The notes beneath the pieces are model-generated. The model searched no databases, was not told where the DNA came from, and was given only the letters and a program-made list of their open reading frames with translations. A stretch of 64,000 nucleotides of DNA from Hypoxylon rubiginosum (taxonomy: Eukaryota > Ascomycota > Sordariomycetes > Xylariales > Hypoxylaceae), in assembly GCA_902806565.1 (NCBI GenBank), contig CADCXA010000025.1, forward strand, positions 186,001-250,000, read 5' to 3'. Positions 1-11,118 of the stretch are shown here, piece by piece. A program made the translations under genes and the position numbers. Within the stretch, counting starts at the first letter, position 1; each line of letters opens with the position of its first letter.

Positions 1-2079
1 CGGCCCCGGCGCTTCGGGTTTACGGCCCTGGTACGTTGCGCTTTTATTTTCCGGCTTCGGCCTAGCTTCGTTCTCAAGGCTACCATTGGAGAGGTAAATC
101 CGGGTTTCTTGCACGTTTGTGGTAGTAGGTTTGGTTCCTCTTACGGTTGAGCCCTCGCAGCCTTCATTTGACGCTTCCGAAACCTGAAGGCGAGGCGACC
201 AATCGTGAGCATCAATGGATTTCGCTCCAGAGTTTAACTCCGATTTCTCAACTCGCTTTGTTGCTAATTGGGATACCGACGTGATGGGATTAATGCCGGA
301 TTTACTCCTGGTGGCTTTGGGAAGAGGTGGTGGACCGACCGTTTTAGGCGCATAGTTTGATGGAGTCGGACCTTCTCTACGTTCGATTCCTAACGAAGAT
401 GGCGTCTCGTCTTCGAGATCTTTAATATCCTGTGATGAGAGGAAGAAATCCTGCGTTGAGAAAAATGGCATATGGAAAGCTTCCGTGTTATCCGAGGATT
501 GCGCTTCTGTAGCCGGAAGAGACAGTGTGTGCCGTGACTGATTGGTCGATATCGTCTCTCGAGTAAATCTGGTTTCGGTCCTGCTCTCTTTAAACTTAGG
601 GATTGCGCGATTGATATTTAGCACGCCTGGTGTCATGTTAGAAAGTGGATTGCGGCCAAGGGGTGACCGAGTAGAGTGTGTAGGCTTCGGCTTTGGCTGT
701 AAACCATCCTTTCCAATGCTGGGCTTGGACTCTCCGAAGACTTCCCTTACTTCTTGAGAAGGGCTCGGGAAGAAATCATCGAGGTGGCTGAACATGAATA
801 ACTGTGTACTCATCGGCGGCTGCTCCCCCGCTGTTCTTTGAGGTACGTGTCCTCCGCGAGGCCGAGAGATAGGACTGATAGACGATTTGAATTTTGGTAC
901 ATGAGGCTGCTTGACTAGGAACTGCGGTGTCCTCGGCCCACTAGCTGGTGTATGACTAGGCGCTTTGAACTTAGGCGGAAGTCGAGGTGGCCCCATTGGT
1001 GTTTGAGGACGCCGAAAAGACGGCGGGGCTAAGACATGCGGTTGAGATTTTCGAGACGTTTGGATTGGTGAGTCTATGATGGGACTCTCTATGGGTATGG
1101 ATAGTTTCGTACGGTTAGGGGTCGGTTGTTTATTCCTCAAATTGACCTCGTTTGTGACTAGGGTCTGGAGTGGCTGTCGAATAGAAGGTAGCGATGCACT
1201 ATCCTCTGCCTTCTGTTCTTGAGGCGTTTTTTGAGTGGGAATGGGCAAATGAACATGGCCGTCTGGTGACTTCGGTGGTGACGGCCGATTAGGGACATGG
1301 ACAACTTGTTCCTTTAGCAAAGGTTCGCCATCCCGAGCAGCCTCGTTATCGTTAGGAAGACTACTTGGAACATTGACTAGCTCGTCCAACAATTCATCAA
1401 CTGTTTCGGGATCATCCAGACCGAGGTTTGGATGCTCCGGTGCTGACTGTTCTTTAACCGGGCCATTGTCTTCTGTAGTAGCTTCTCTGGTATTTGGGAT
1501 CTGGACTGCTGTCGGTGAGATTCCGAGAATCCCTGCAGAGCTCGGACAATATCCCGGCTCTGGACTCTCTAGACCCTCAGGCACCGAAAACTCCGTCTTT
1601 TGCTTTTTCGGGGGTGGCTCGGGTTCATCTTCGGCCGACTGCGTGCCACTGTCACTATCATCGGCATCGGCAGTGACCGGACTTGCTGTCCTGGTCTCCT
1701 GTTTCCGTCTATCGCCACGGACAAACCAGGCAATTGTATCCTGTGAAGGGTGGACATCGACTAGAGGCAATCCTTTCTTCTTCCTCTCCGCGCGAACCTT
1801 TTCTTCCTTTTCTTTTTTCTTATCCCGTGCAGCCCTGGCGCGAGCTTGGTTCTTCTCCTTCTCGAACTCCTTTCGGATGCGGTCCTGCTCGAAGAGGTCC
1901 CGCCGTCGCTGTTCGGTTTTTGATAACTTGGGACCCTTATTCTTTTGTTGGTAGGCTTTCTTAGCTTGCTTCGTGGTCATAGGCCGCGCGGCGAGGCGAG
2001 GCTGAGAAGAGTCCAAGCTGTTGTTGATGGCGCACGGCGCATTCGGAATGATAGAGAAGGTATTCTGACCGGGGGCCAT
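1..2079 (-). CDS. conserved fungal protein of unknown function (5' part, truncated by window edge)
   Basis: An open frame of exactly 693 codons runs from an ATG at 2079 to the window edge without a stop, so the C terminus is missing. Residues about 35-103 form a highly charged Lys/Arg/Glu helix (KQAKKAYQQKNKGPKLSK, then EKEKNQARARAARDKKK), probably coiled coil and nuclear. It is followed by GLPLVDVHPSQDTIAWFV, where Q113-V120 resembles a degenerate PCNA-interacting (PIP) box. The rest is Ser/Pro-rich and probably disordered, with two compact aromatic/acidic islands: near residues 423-440 (STQLFMFSHLDDFFPS) and 537-555 (MPFFSTQDFFLSSQDIKDLE). I believe similar islands occur in other fungal homologues, from memory only. 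I do not recognise an enzymatic domain and assign no function. No intron is needed in the visible part. The frame and start are well supported by composition and by the ATG being the first in the frame. Confidence 0.82.
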   Translation of the reverse strand, partial: MAPGQNTFSIIPNAPCAINNSLDSSQPRLAARPMTTKQAKKAYQQKNKGPKLSKTEQRRRDLFEQDRIRKEFEKEKNQARARAARDKKKEKEEKVRAERKKKGLPLVDVHPSQDTIAWFVRGDRRKQETRTASPVTADADDSDSGTQSAEDEPEPPPKKQKTEFSVPEGLESPEPGYCPSSAGILGISPTAVQIPNTREATTEDNGPVKEQSAPEHPNLGLDDPETVDELLDELVNVPSSLPNDNEAARDGEPLLKEQVVHVPNRPSPPKSPDGHVHLPIPTQKTPQEQKAEDSASLPSIRQPLQTLVTNEVNLRNKQPTPNRTKLSIPIESPIIDSPIQTSRKSQPHVLAPPSFRRPQTPMGPPRLPPKFKAPSHTPASGPRTPQFLVKQPHVPKFKSSISPISRPRGGHVPQRTAGEQPPMSTQLFMFSHLDDFFPSPSQEVREVFGESKPSIGKDGLQPKPKPTHSTRSPLGRNPLSNMTPGVLNINRAIPKFKESRTETRFTRETISTNQSRHTLSLPATEAQSSDNTEAFHMPFFSTQDFFLSSQDIKDLEDETPSSLGIERREGPTPSNYAPKTVGPPPLPKATRSKSGINPITSVSQLATKRVEKSELNSGAKSIDAHDWSPRLQVSEASNEGCEGSTVRGTKPTTTNVQETRIYLSNGSLENEARPKPENKSATYQGRKPEAPGP

Positions 2080-3092
2080 GATTCAAATCGGCCATCCATA
2101 GCTGACAAGATAACGTGCGATTAGCATCGGCATCATATGCACGATATGCTATTCCTGGAAGACTTGTAGTACAGTTAAGCCTTTGGCGTTAATGGAAAAT
2201 TCCGAAAGAGAATTCCGAAAAGCAAAGGTTTAAGAGCCGCATCGCGTCGCGGTCAACAAACTCGGAGGTACCTAACAATTGGAATCACTTAGGCAGTTAG
2301 GTAACGGGGCAGGGAGTGGATATCCACCGGTGTGTCCCACTTTACACGTACAGTGCAAATATAGTGCAAATAATAAACATCGGGTAATTGCTTACCTGCA
2401 TTAGTTGCTGTTTTAGCGCTGCACATAATCGTGATCGCCTGTAGTTGTGCTTGTGATAGGCTGCGCCATAGTGGATAAGCACTGTCTAAGATATCAGCTG
2501 CTTACCTCATTACTGTGGTTTTAAGCAAAAGCGGATATCCGAAATACTTAACCCCAGAGGAGAAATATACCGAAAGGCAATCAATCCGATCAAGTCCCAT
2601 CCCGTCGGTATCACCGCCATATCCGACTTACTTAGGTAAGACGCCGACAATGTCAACAGGCTCTCTTGTTAACTTAAGCCAGTCGGACCACACCCATAAT
2701 CTCCGTATCTTGTATAAAACCTTTTAGAGTCCTAGCTGAATTTAGATCACATCATTTCTCTCCACCGTTCTCCCTGCTTTGTTCCCTGCTTGGTAAGATC
2801 CATCTTGTTTACTTCCTCGGGTCCTCGAGATGACTACCTGTCAAGAGCCTCAAGTTCCAGTTACAATTTCAACGTCGTCTTCTACGACATATGTCATACT
2901 TGAACCGTCCCACCAAATATGTGCAGCACGGGAGAGACATATGCCGTCGTTTTAAACGAGCACGGTAATATAACGGACAAGTAACTCAAGTATTGTCATT
3001 CAATATCGTAAACTAGGTATTTTATTCAATTATTCAACCACTTCCAACATCTAGAACAGGGGTATAAGGTCCAACCATAAAGGAGACAACAA
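2080..3092. other. intergenic region between two minus-strand genes
   Basis: This contains the upstream region of the left-edge gene and the 3' side of the OPT transporter. A short open frame at 2515-2727 has no recognisable similarity and non-coding-like composition. I see no RNA gene or repeat here. Confidence 0.6.
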
Positions 3093-5391
3093 CTAGCAAT
3101 AGCCGGCAGGACAGCCAAGAGTGGTACCGAGTACATCACCCGAGACGCCGCCAATTTGGAGAGCGGCACCAATGACACCACCGAGACCCTCGCCAGCGAT
3201 AAAGCCAGCAGCAACTGCGTAACCGTACAGCTCGAAGCTCGACAGCTTCCACTTCCTCCATACCCAGGCCACGATGGCGCCGAACATGGCTGCCGTCGTG
3301 AACACCGGGCTCGGCAGCACGAAGGACAGGGCGATGGCCCCCCAGTTCGGGAGGTACTCGCGATACTTTTCACGCTCGCCCACCAAGTAAAAGTGTCTGA
3401 AGATGACTTGGGCAATAGAGACGATACCCATGACGATGGAGAAAATTCCGGATTTCAGGGGAATGCTCACAGCCGGGTCGGTGACGGCCTGTGCTACAGC
3501 AGCCCACGCGGCTACCGACGGAACAGCGAATGCGCAATGCTCAGAGCCGTCCAGAATACACGGGTAGGCTGTTGTGAAGAGGATGAACATTCCTGGCGCG
3601 AGGAACACCGCAATCAAAGTTCCAAGACCCTGCGCATACCACTGCTTGATAGGGGATGTGCCTAGTAGGAAACCTGTGCGGAAATCGCTAGTCAGTGCGG
3701 TAGCCACGTCAGCACCTCCGGAAGCTAGACCACCAGCGACCAAGTTGATGCGCTGGGCGTCCTTGATCGAAAGTCCGCTGTTCTTGGTAGCGGCACCGAA
3801 GACCAGCTGGCTAGCCTTTGAAGCGGCTGTTAGCGGAGTCTGGTCGGTGACAGCGCCGATCTGGATAGCCAGGAAGGAAAACAAGAAACCAAGGACGCAA
3901 GCAAGAATCGTCAGACCCGGATTCATTCCCCATTGCAGGGCGAAGATGACCATAGCAGCGGCGATGGTAACGATGAGGCCAGTAACCCACATCCACATTC
4001 TAACCTGCTCCTCTGGGGGCGCCGGATCCTCAATAATGCCGTCGGCAGCCTTGACTTCCCGCTCAGCTTGCGAGGCCAAGTAGGCGGAGTGCCTGCCAGT
4101 CTTAGCCAAGACGCCGTGGATGTTGGCACAGGTCTTCTGCCAGATCACCTGTCCTGCGAAACCAATCACCTTGTACTGCACGAATAACTCTGCCATGGAC
4201 GAGCACACCATAATCATGACTCCGGGCCAGAGAAGCCAGTAACGAGGAGACGGGGTCTCATGGCCAAGGTTGCTAAGAGAGGCAAAGGAGTACCAGTCGG
4301 CCCAGCGAGGGTCGTCGTCAACCTGGTGCTTGCCGATACACTCGCCGTAGTGGACGAGGGCTGGTCCGATAATCGCCCAAGCGATAATAGCGCCGCCAAA
4401 CAGGGAGATGGCAGAATTCATGCCGATAAGGATACCACTTCCAATGAAAGCGGGAGTCCACTCGAAGTACCAGCCCCAACTTTCAATGTTCATCGCCCAC
4501 GACGTGTAACCTGACCAGATATGGATCCAGGTAAAGACGTGCCAGTCGTACAGGATGCCGACTGCGTAGTACGATGCCACTCGCTGAATGAGTGCAAGAG
4601 AGAAGGCCAAGCTGAGAGCCTTGAGCTTGCTTAGCGCTTCCCTGGCACCAGCGGCACCAGCATGCATCGATTTAATGGTCAAGGCTACGGCGGTGGGAGT
4701 CGGGAAAAGCAGCTTCAGTTCTCGGGCAACTTGGATAACGAAGAACTTTCGGAGAGGAGTGACGAAGAAAAGGCCGAAGAACGAGCAGACAAGGGTAATC
4801 GTGATGATGGCGCCAAAGTCGTCCTTAGGGTTGCCCTCTTCCGCGCCAAGCAGATACATGGCAGGGATACCGGCGACGAAGATGCCGGAAATACCACCAG
4901 CACCAGTGGCAGCGGCCTGGATGATGCTGTTCTCCTGAGGGCCGAAAGTGCCACCAATGATGGGCAACTTGCTCTTCGACATGGCCTTGACAATACCGTA
5001 TCCGAAGATGGCGCCGAAGATGTTGGCAGAAAAGGTGAACCCAGTCTTGAGACCTAGTCGCTCAGTTAGCGAAATGCATGACACCTCATAGCGCTCACAA
5101 ATCAGGAGACTTACCTAGATACAAGTTGGAAGCATTGACAAGAGATCCCAGACAGATACCAACAATGACGGCACGGATTGTCAAAGGGTTATGGTCGTCA
5201 ACGATGCCGCCATCCATCTTCAGGGGAACGTAGAGGTCGAGATCGGGCTCGACGGCGTCTATGTCGACATTGATGCCGTCGAGTTTCTCGTTGATGTCCT
5301 TCTCGAGCGTGGGCGTCTGGGCCGTGTGGTCGTTGAACTCGGCCGGGCGGACCTGAGTGGCTGCCATAGTCGACTCCATTGTCGATGCCAT
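3093..5391 (-). CDS. OPT-superfamily (oligopeptide/YSL-like) transporter
   Basis: Two exons: 5391-5115 (start codon at 5391) and 5053-3093. They are separated by a 61-bp intron (donor GTAAGT, branch-like GCTAACTG, acceptor CTAG) and encode 745 aa. The splice joins ...NASNLYLG to [19 protein letters not shown], a continuous OPT signature. The N terminus (about 1-70) is acidic and cytosolic. Many hydrophobic segments follow, including [26 protein letters not shown], typical of fungal OPT proteins of the YSL-like branch. The length fits the family (about 650-800 aa). OPT proteins are proton-coupled importers of small peptides or metal chelates at the plasma membrane or internal membranes; the substrate cannot be told from sequence. 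An in-frame upstream ATG at 5532 exists, but the extension has no membrane or conserved sequence, and the ATG at 5391 has a better context (CACAATGGC). It is free-standing, with no obvious partner nearby. Confidence 0.93.
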
Positions 5392-8300
5392 TGTGGTTGA
5401 TGTCTGATCAAAGACAGCAACTGCCAACTGGAACCGATGGGTTGGGTATACCAGGAAATGGGAAACGGATTGGGTCGCGTCGAAGGGGAGGGGACTGTGC
5501 TTCCTTAATATAGCACCAAGAATGTCTCCCACCCGGGGGGAAGATCACCAAGACTCCCCACGTTGCATGGCGGCCACCGTGCAGCATCTCTTAATGCGTG
5601 GTCCCCATTGGCACCATGCACAACGGCCGTAGCTCCAGATCCAGCCCCAACCTAACCTACCCGGTGTTGGTGGGACCGTCGCCACTACTGGAGATAAGCA
5701 ATGAAACGTTTACAGGGGCTAGAGTGAATCCTAGGCTAGGGCGTATAAGGCCCGCTGATACGAGCCCTATCCATGGCATCTCGTCCATTCGATAGGCCGC
5801 AGAGTGCTGAGCATCCAAGTCCATATCGGGAAGGTGAGGGTAGCAATGAGCTCAATCTAACCATGCTATTCTCGCGCTAGAATTTTCTCGGGACAAGAAC
5901 GAATTGCCTTCATTGGCCTCGTTTGCATATCAGCTATTTCCTATTTCATGATATCTTTTTTTTTTTTGCCTTGGTTCGATATTGAGCCAGATTGCAGATC
6001 GACGAGTTCATCTAGCTACAACCAGGTATTTTTTCGGCCACTCAAGTACACTCGCAAAGAGGGCATGCGATCACTCTGTATTCGCCGAATAATTGGTCTT
6101 GGGTACTTTGGCTTACTCGACTCGGTGAGCACGAACAGGAAGCAAGTAACGTGTGACAACATACAACATACAACATATCCATTTCAGATATGAGCGGATC
6201 GCCTACCATCTACTACCGGCCCCAACTTTTTCTATCTGGAATATCCTATTCCGAGGAAATTGGCTGACTGGGTTCCGCCAATAGGAGGCCGTATTCTAGG
6301 CTTAGCTCTCAAGCCGAGGCGGCATAGGTGCATTGGATCCAGCTAAGATAAAGGTGTGGCGTTGACTAGGCCTAGGCTTGAGCTTGTCTTCACCTTGTAC
6401 CAAGGGCTTGACACCAGATTGCTCTCTGTACTTCGAGTGGTCGCCTAGATCATCGTGGAGTCCGAGCACGTCGATCATATGCCTGGAAGGAATCGTGATG
6501 ACTCGACGATCAAACGATCTCTAGACACGAAGAAGGCAATCTGATGCAACGACCAGAACGACCTGAAGATAACACTAAATCAGTTTTCCTGATTGCGCTG
6601 CATACGCTAACAGATCCTATACGGCAGACCTTCCATTAGCTGTCAATATGCCTCACGATCCTGTTACATCGCGTTGGCTATAGAGTCCTTCTAGAAGGAC
6701 TGCTGGGGGGCAGAGCTAGAGTGACTAGCTGCCCGTTTGAGGTGCGGGATGGGGATGCGGAACGCTGACCTGAACTAATGGACCGGCAACGTGAACTGGT
6801 TGGTTGTCGTACCGGCTCAATTAATAAGACATAGAGACCAACATTGATGACCAGTCCCAGACAAGAAGGTATTCATTGGACGATAAGGTCTTAAGCCTCT
6901 CTTAGGCGGGCTTTTTCTTCACCAGCCAATTCATGTTCCACAACATCGGCACACTAATAATAAATCGGATTCGGCCTTTTTTATAGCCTGCTGGCCAGCT
7001 AACCGTGAACAGGCTACTCAGAATCGATGCTGATTGGGATGACAGAGAAATATCTGCTCTACGCCACAGCACTGCATGTCGCACGTCGCATGTCGCCGTG
7101 GAACATGGTACTTTTGAACACAATATCCGCTGCGCAAGCCAGCACATTGATTTGACTGGGTATAAATACAGGTATAAAATATGACGAATAGCGGAGAGAG
7201 ATGATTTCACGATTCATATATTCGCAACACGTCAAATGGCTGATATACTGACAAGAGTTTAACCGTCTTATTAAGAGGGCGTCCCCGCGAATCCCACCCA
7301 GAGCAAACTCACCTCGGCCGTTAGAAGCCTTCTTTTGCCAAATGCAGTTGGTACCGCCGAAGCCCAATAGATAACGAACCCTCCAGATTCCAGATCCACA
7401 CCAGCAGCTGAATCTTCCTTCGTATGCATCACGTAGGCTGACGAGCAGGGACCAACATTTTATATCTCTTCATTGCAGACATGTGATGATGATGACTCTT
7501 CTCTCCATTCTCCATCGTTATGAGAACCTTACGGCTAAGATGCGGCCGAGTCTACCTTTCTAGTCTATTCAGTCAGTCGGCTATGTCGACGAACAGAAAG
7601 GCAGTCTACCGTGTTTCCGAAAGGAGAGACCCTGTCGTCCATGCATTGGAGTACATATATTAACATTTAAGCGAGGGACCGTTAAGCTGTTCCGATTTGT
7701 GTCCTTCGAGACCCTTGCTGCAGTACTCGCCCCACAAGCTGCGACGGCGGGTCGCCTGATCTTTTCAACCCGTTTTGCGACGTATACTACAATGGGAAAT
7801 TGTCATAATGCAACAGGCAAGACAACAGCTTCTGTTTAGATCTTCGCAAAATCAAGATATGTCGCGTGAGTACCTACCTAGGCACTTAGGTATGCTCGTT
7901 CAGTGTTTACGCAAGATCGTGAGGATCAGGTATGAATCGAGACGCCATATCAAAGAACGCCAAGCGCAGTGGCGCATTTAGCAAGGGTCAGGGGGACTTT
8001 TGCTCAATTGTAGAATCGACTTATATTGGCACTCGAGATAAACGAGGCCAAAAACTTCCCACACTCTCTTAAATATATATAGGAGATATTGCCGTAAGGA
8101 GCGAGGCCCCGTATCACAATATATAACATCTTCCAACAGACTTGGGATTTGATAAGCTGTGCCGCTCCAGCTGCAGAGCTAGGTCGCATTTAGTTGCATG
8201 CGACGAGCTGAATTCAAACATACATTGAATCTAAGAGCGCTGCCTATAGACAGTGTTCGACTTATCGTGAAGGACGATGCTATGTCCTTACAGGTCTAAG

Positions 8301-9723
8301 CGAGAAGCCATTCTTATTTGATAGGGACGCCTATACCATGGGATAAGCAGAAATAAGTCTTTTGAGAACCAACAGACGAAAGTTATTGGATGTGCCGCAA
8401 TACGTCGCAGGTCGCTTCAAGTTAAGTCGGAACGAGACAGTTCTAACTAATTATAACCTTGGATTGTTAAATCACTGTTTTGGGGGGATATTCCAGGAGA
8501 ATATACATTACCAAGGCCTAGCAACAGCACATGAAAGCATAGGGGGTACTATGAAAGCCGTACAAGACCAGGCACAGACTAATACACGATCAGGTTAGGT
8601 AGGAATCGCATGCTAGAAGTTCATATCATATTTTCTATAAGCGCTTAGACTCCGGGTCGTAGTCTACTGAGGCTCATTCGAAATCTGATATATCGTCAAG
8701 CAACATTGAGACACGAATATCCAAAATCGAGCCTCTTATCCATTAGGTAAGAACACAACACGGGGAATAGCTAAACATCGAGTATCTATTAGATAAGGCA
8801 TAGAGCCCAGCTTGGACAAATATCAAAACGCTTGCGTCTAACACATTAATCATTGCCTTGCTCGAGTGCGCGTAGACGACAGCAGTCAGCCAACTAGCCC
8901 CTTAAATCGTTCAGCTCAACTCGGCAAGACTGCCACCGCGAAATAGCTTAAAAGCAACCCCTCTCTGTTCTTTCGTCACTGTAAATCTAGGTAAGGGAAA
9001 CATTCGATCACCGCTTATCTAGGTATTTTATATAGGACCTTCGAGTTCGGCTTGTTACGGACACCTCTACACGCGAGACTCGGAAGTCCGTCAATCTGGC
9101 CACCAACTCATCGTGCTCTCATTTGCAGGCTCGTACAGCATCGTGAAGCTGAATTTTACCAGCAGGCAAGGGCGCAAACCACCGTACACCGAACTCCGGT
9201 CCGTGATGGCGTCAGCAGCCGTACAGACTATACGAAAGCCTCGATCGAGTCTCGCCTCGGGCCTTTGGTATATATAACCCTTGGCTAGATCCTTGGCTAA
9301 GCTGAGCTGAGCTGTGCGCGCGGTAGAGAGAGGCACGACGACGACGGCGACGCGCAGCCCGCGAGCTTGCTACGGACGTTACCCTCGCCAGCGACGACGG
9401 GGGGTCGCTAGGAAATCATGTAGGACTCTGCGGCCTCGTTCGACACTAGGACTTATGTCCTAAAAAAAACTAGTATAAACAGTCGAGCAATGCCCTAGAC
9501 GTTACGGCCGTCTAGTTTCCCTGTTACCTTGTTCTCCAGCCTCCGAAGAGACCAGTTTGCGAATATCAGTAGCAGTCGAGATTCTAACCAACCGAACTAC
9601 CGACTTACCTACCTACTACTCCTCGTCAAGCCGATCCAAGAACCACCAATCCAACTCGCCTTACTTCTCTACCTATTATTACCTACGCACCACCACCACC
9701 TCCCACGACCAGCAACCGCAACC
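5392..9723. other. 4.3 kb gene-poor intergenic region
   Basis: Only short open frames (up to about 100 codons) in mixed frames are present. None has a recognisable domain, and none joins by plausible splicing into a longer protein. It contains scattered CTAGGTA-type motifs (for example 7871-7892). A promoter for the cysteine-rich gene at 9724 should lie at the right end, which has a pyrimidine- and CCACC-rich leader just before the ATG. No RNA gene was recognised. Confidence 0.55.
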
Positions 9724-10539
9724 ATGAAACCATCCCTCGCAACCCTCACCCTACTCCACTACACCGCCGCCTCAGCGCGCTGGGTACAAATCAGCCCATG
9801 CCCGTGCGCGGACGCGTGCGCGCCGACCAACGTCACGATGCCGGACACGAACGCGTGCGTGGACCTGCCGTTCCCCGCGTACTCGTGGACCCAGGACGGC
9901 CCCGGCACCGTGTGCGTGTTCTACGCGGAAGCCGGGTGCGGCGGCGCCGCGGCGGGGCTCTACGGGTGCCGGCCCGACGCGTACCCCGGGTGCTGCTTCG
10001 ACGACGTGAGGATGTCGGGGACCGTGGCGCCGGTGAGCTTCTTTTTTCTTCGATCCCTTTTATCACGAGCTTTGATGCTTTCCTCCTTTCTTTTTATGTC
10101 CCACTGTGGTTAGGCGGATGGAGGGGGTTGGAATTTGTGGCGCCCCCCTTTTTAACCCCTTAACACACCCACCCACCCACACCTCAGAGTCTATCTTATG
10201 ACTTCTAAGAAAAGGAAAGGGAATATGCACTTAAAATTACTTGTATTCGTAAGTAACGACCAGGTCGCTAACTCGACACGTTTCTACAGTGGGCTGCGGC
10301 ACGATGTTACTCAGCGACCCAGTGAGGCCCTGCTGCGATGGTACGTACAACTTGAGTAGAGCTAGGTCCCCGGCGTCCAAAAGAACGTTCAAGCTTTCCC
10401 AGGTAGAGAATTCGGTGACGATGTGTTGTCATACACGTCCGGGAAAGGGGTGACACTGGATGGGGAAGAGTGGACGGACTGGATCGCTAAGTGGGCAAGT
10501 TGCATTGAGGAAAAGCCGTTTCGTCAACTTACCTCGTAG
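9724..10539 (+). CDS. small secreted cysteine-rich protein, multi-exon (effector-like)
   Basis: Exon 1 (9724-10032, 103 codons) encodes a signal peptide of about 18 residues (MKPSLATLTLLHYTAASA) and a domain with Cys at 26, 28, 32, 45, 64, 72, 82, 90 and 91. It stops at a GTGAGC donor. Two later exons are clear from frame and composition: 10290-10340 (GCGTMLLSDPVRPCCDG, after acceptor CTACAG) and 10403-10539 (FGDDVLSYTSGKG... to WASCIEEKPFRQLTS and a stop), separated by a 62-bp GTACGT...CCCAG intron. Exon 1 ends in phase 0 while the exon at 10290 needs one carried base. A small extra exon is therefore likely between 10188 and 10251, ending at the GTAAGT donor at 10252; its left edge is not resolved. 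The total is about 180 aa with some 13-14 Cys, suggesting a disulfide-stabilised extracellular protein. The family is not recognised, and a role as effector or surface protein is only a guess from size, signal peptide and Cys content. Confidence 0.68.
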
Positions 10540-11118
10540 CTTAGGTGAGGTAGCTATTTGCTGCTGTTTCTAAATATTATAAAAATCTAACAGAAGCATG
10601 ATGTCACCATGATATATCACGGTGCGATGTGTTTTATGGTTGTATTATGCTGTGATGCCCGGCTATAGGATTATATAACCGAGAAGGGAATATCTACCTA
10701 GCTAAAAGGGTAGGGTGATGCGAGGGTATAATCTGCGGTACCCCTTTCGCCCCTAAACGTATCACGATTCGTCGGCCAATACTTTGTCGTCGACGACTAA
10801 CCCTAATGCTCTGGAGGAATTACATGTTGTCCTACCGCGGGCAAAAAAGAAAAAAAAAAGGCTGTAGAGTCTCGCCACCATATACCGTAAATTGTGCGCG
10901 AGGGAAAAGTGTGTATCTCGATCCTTCCGAACTCCTTTCCGTTCCTTGTTTTGGCCTGTCATCTCACTCCCATGCAACCTGTAAACCCTCGCCTGGACGC
11001 AACGCCTTATCATGCAATGATGAATTCTGGAACACAATCGCGGTATCGTAGAGACATAAGAAATCAGGGAGTCTAGTCTCCCCGAGCTGGGTGTTAGAAG
11101 GTTCTACGCTAGCACCCT
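10540..11118. other. convergent intergenic spacer
   Basis: This lies between the 3' ends of the cysteine-rich protein gene and the RING-protein gene. Short overlapping open frames at 10806-11076 have no coding character. Nothing else is seen. Confidence 0.6.

Noticed and set aside
3156..5057. Plus-strand open frames (up to 169 codons) opposite the OPT transporter
   Set aside because: They are frames antisense to a clearly conserved transporter and have no protein features of their own.
6902..7367. Two overlapping 102-codon minus-strand frames as possible genes
   Set aside because: No signal, domain or plausible splice structure; codon composition resembles intergenic DNA.
9798..10163. 121-codon frame overlapping the cysteine-rich gene
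   Set aside because: Arg/Val-rich alternate frame of exon 1; the 9724 frame has a signal peptide and ordered Cys spacing, and fits the downstream exons.
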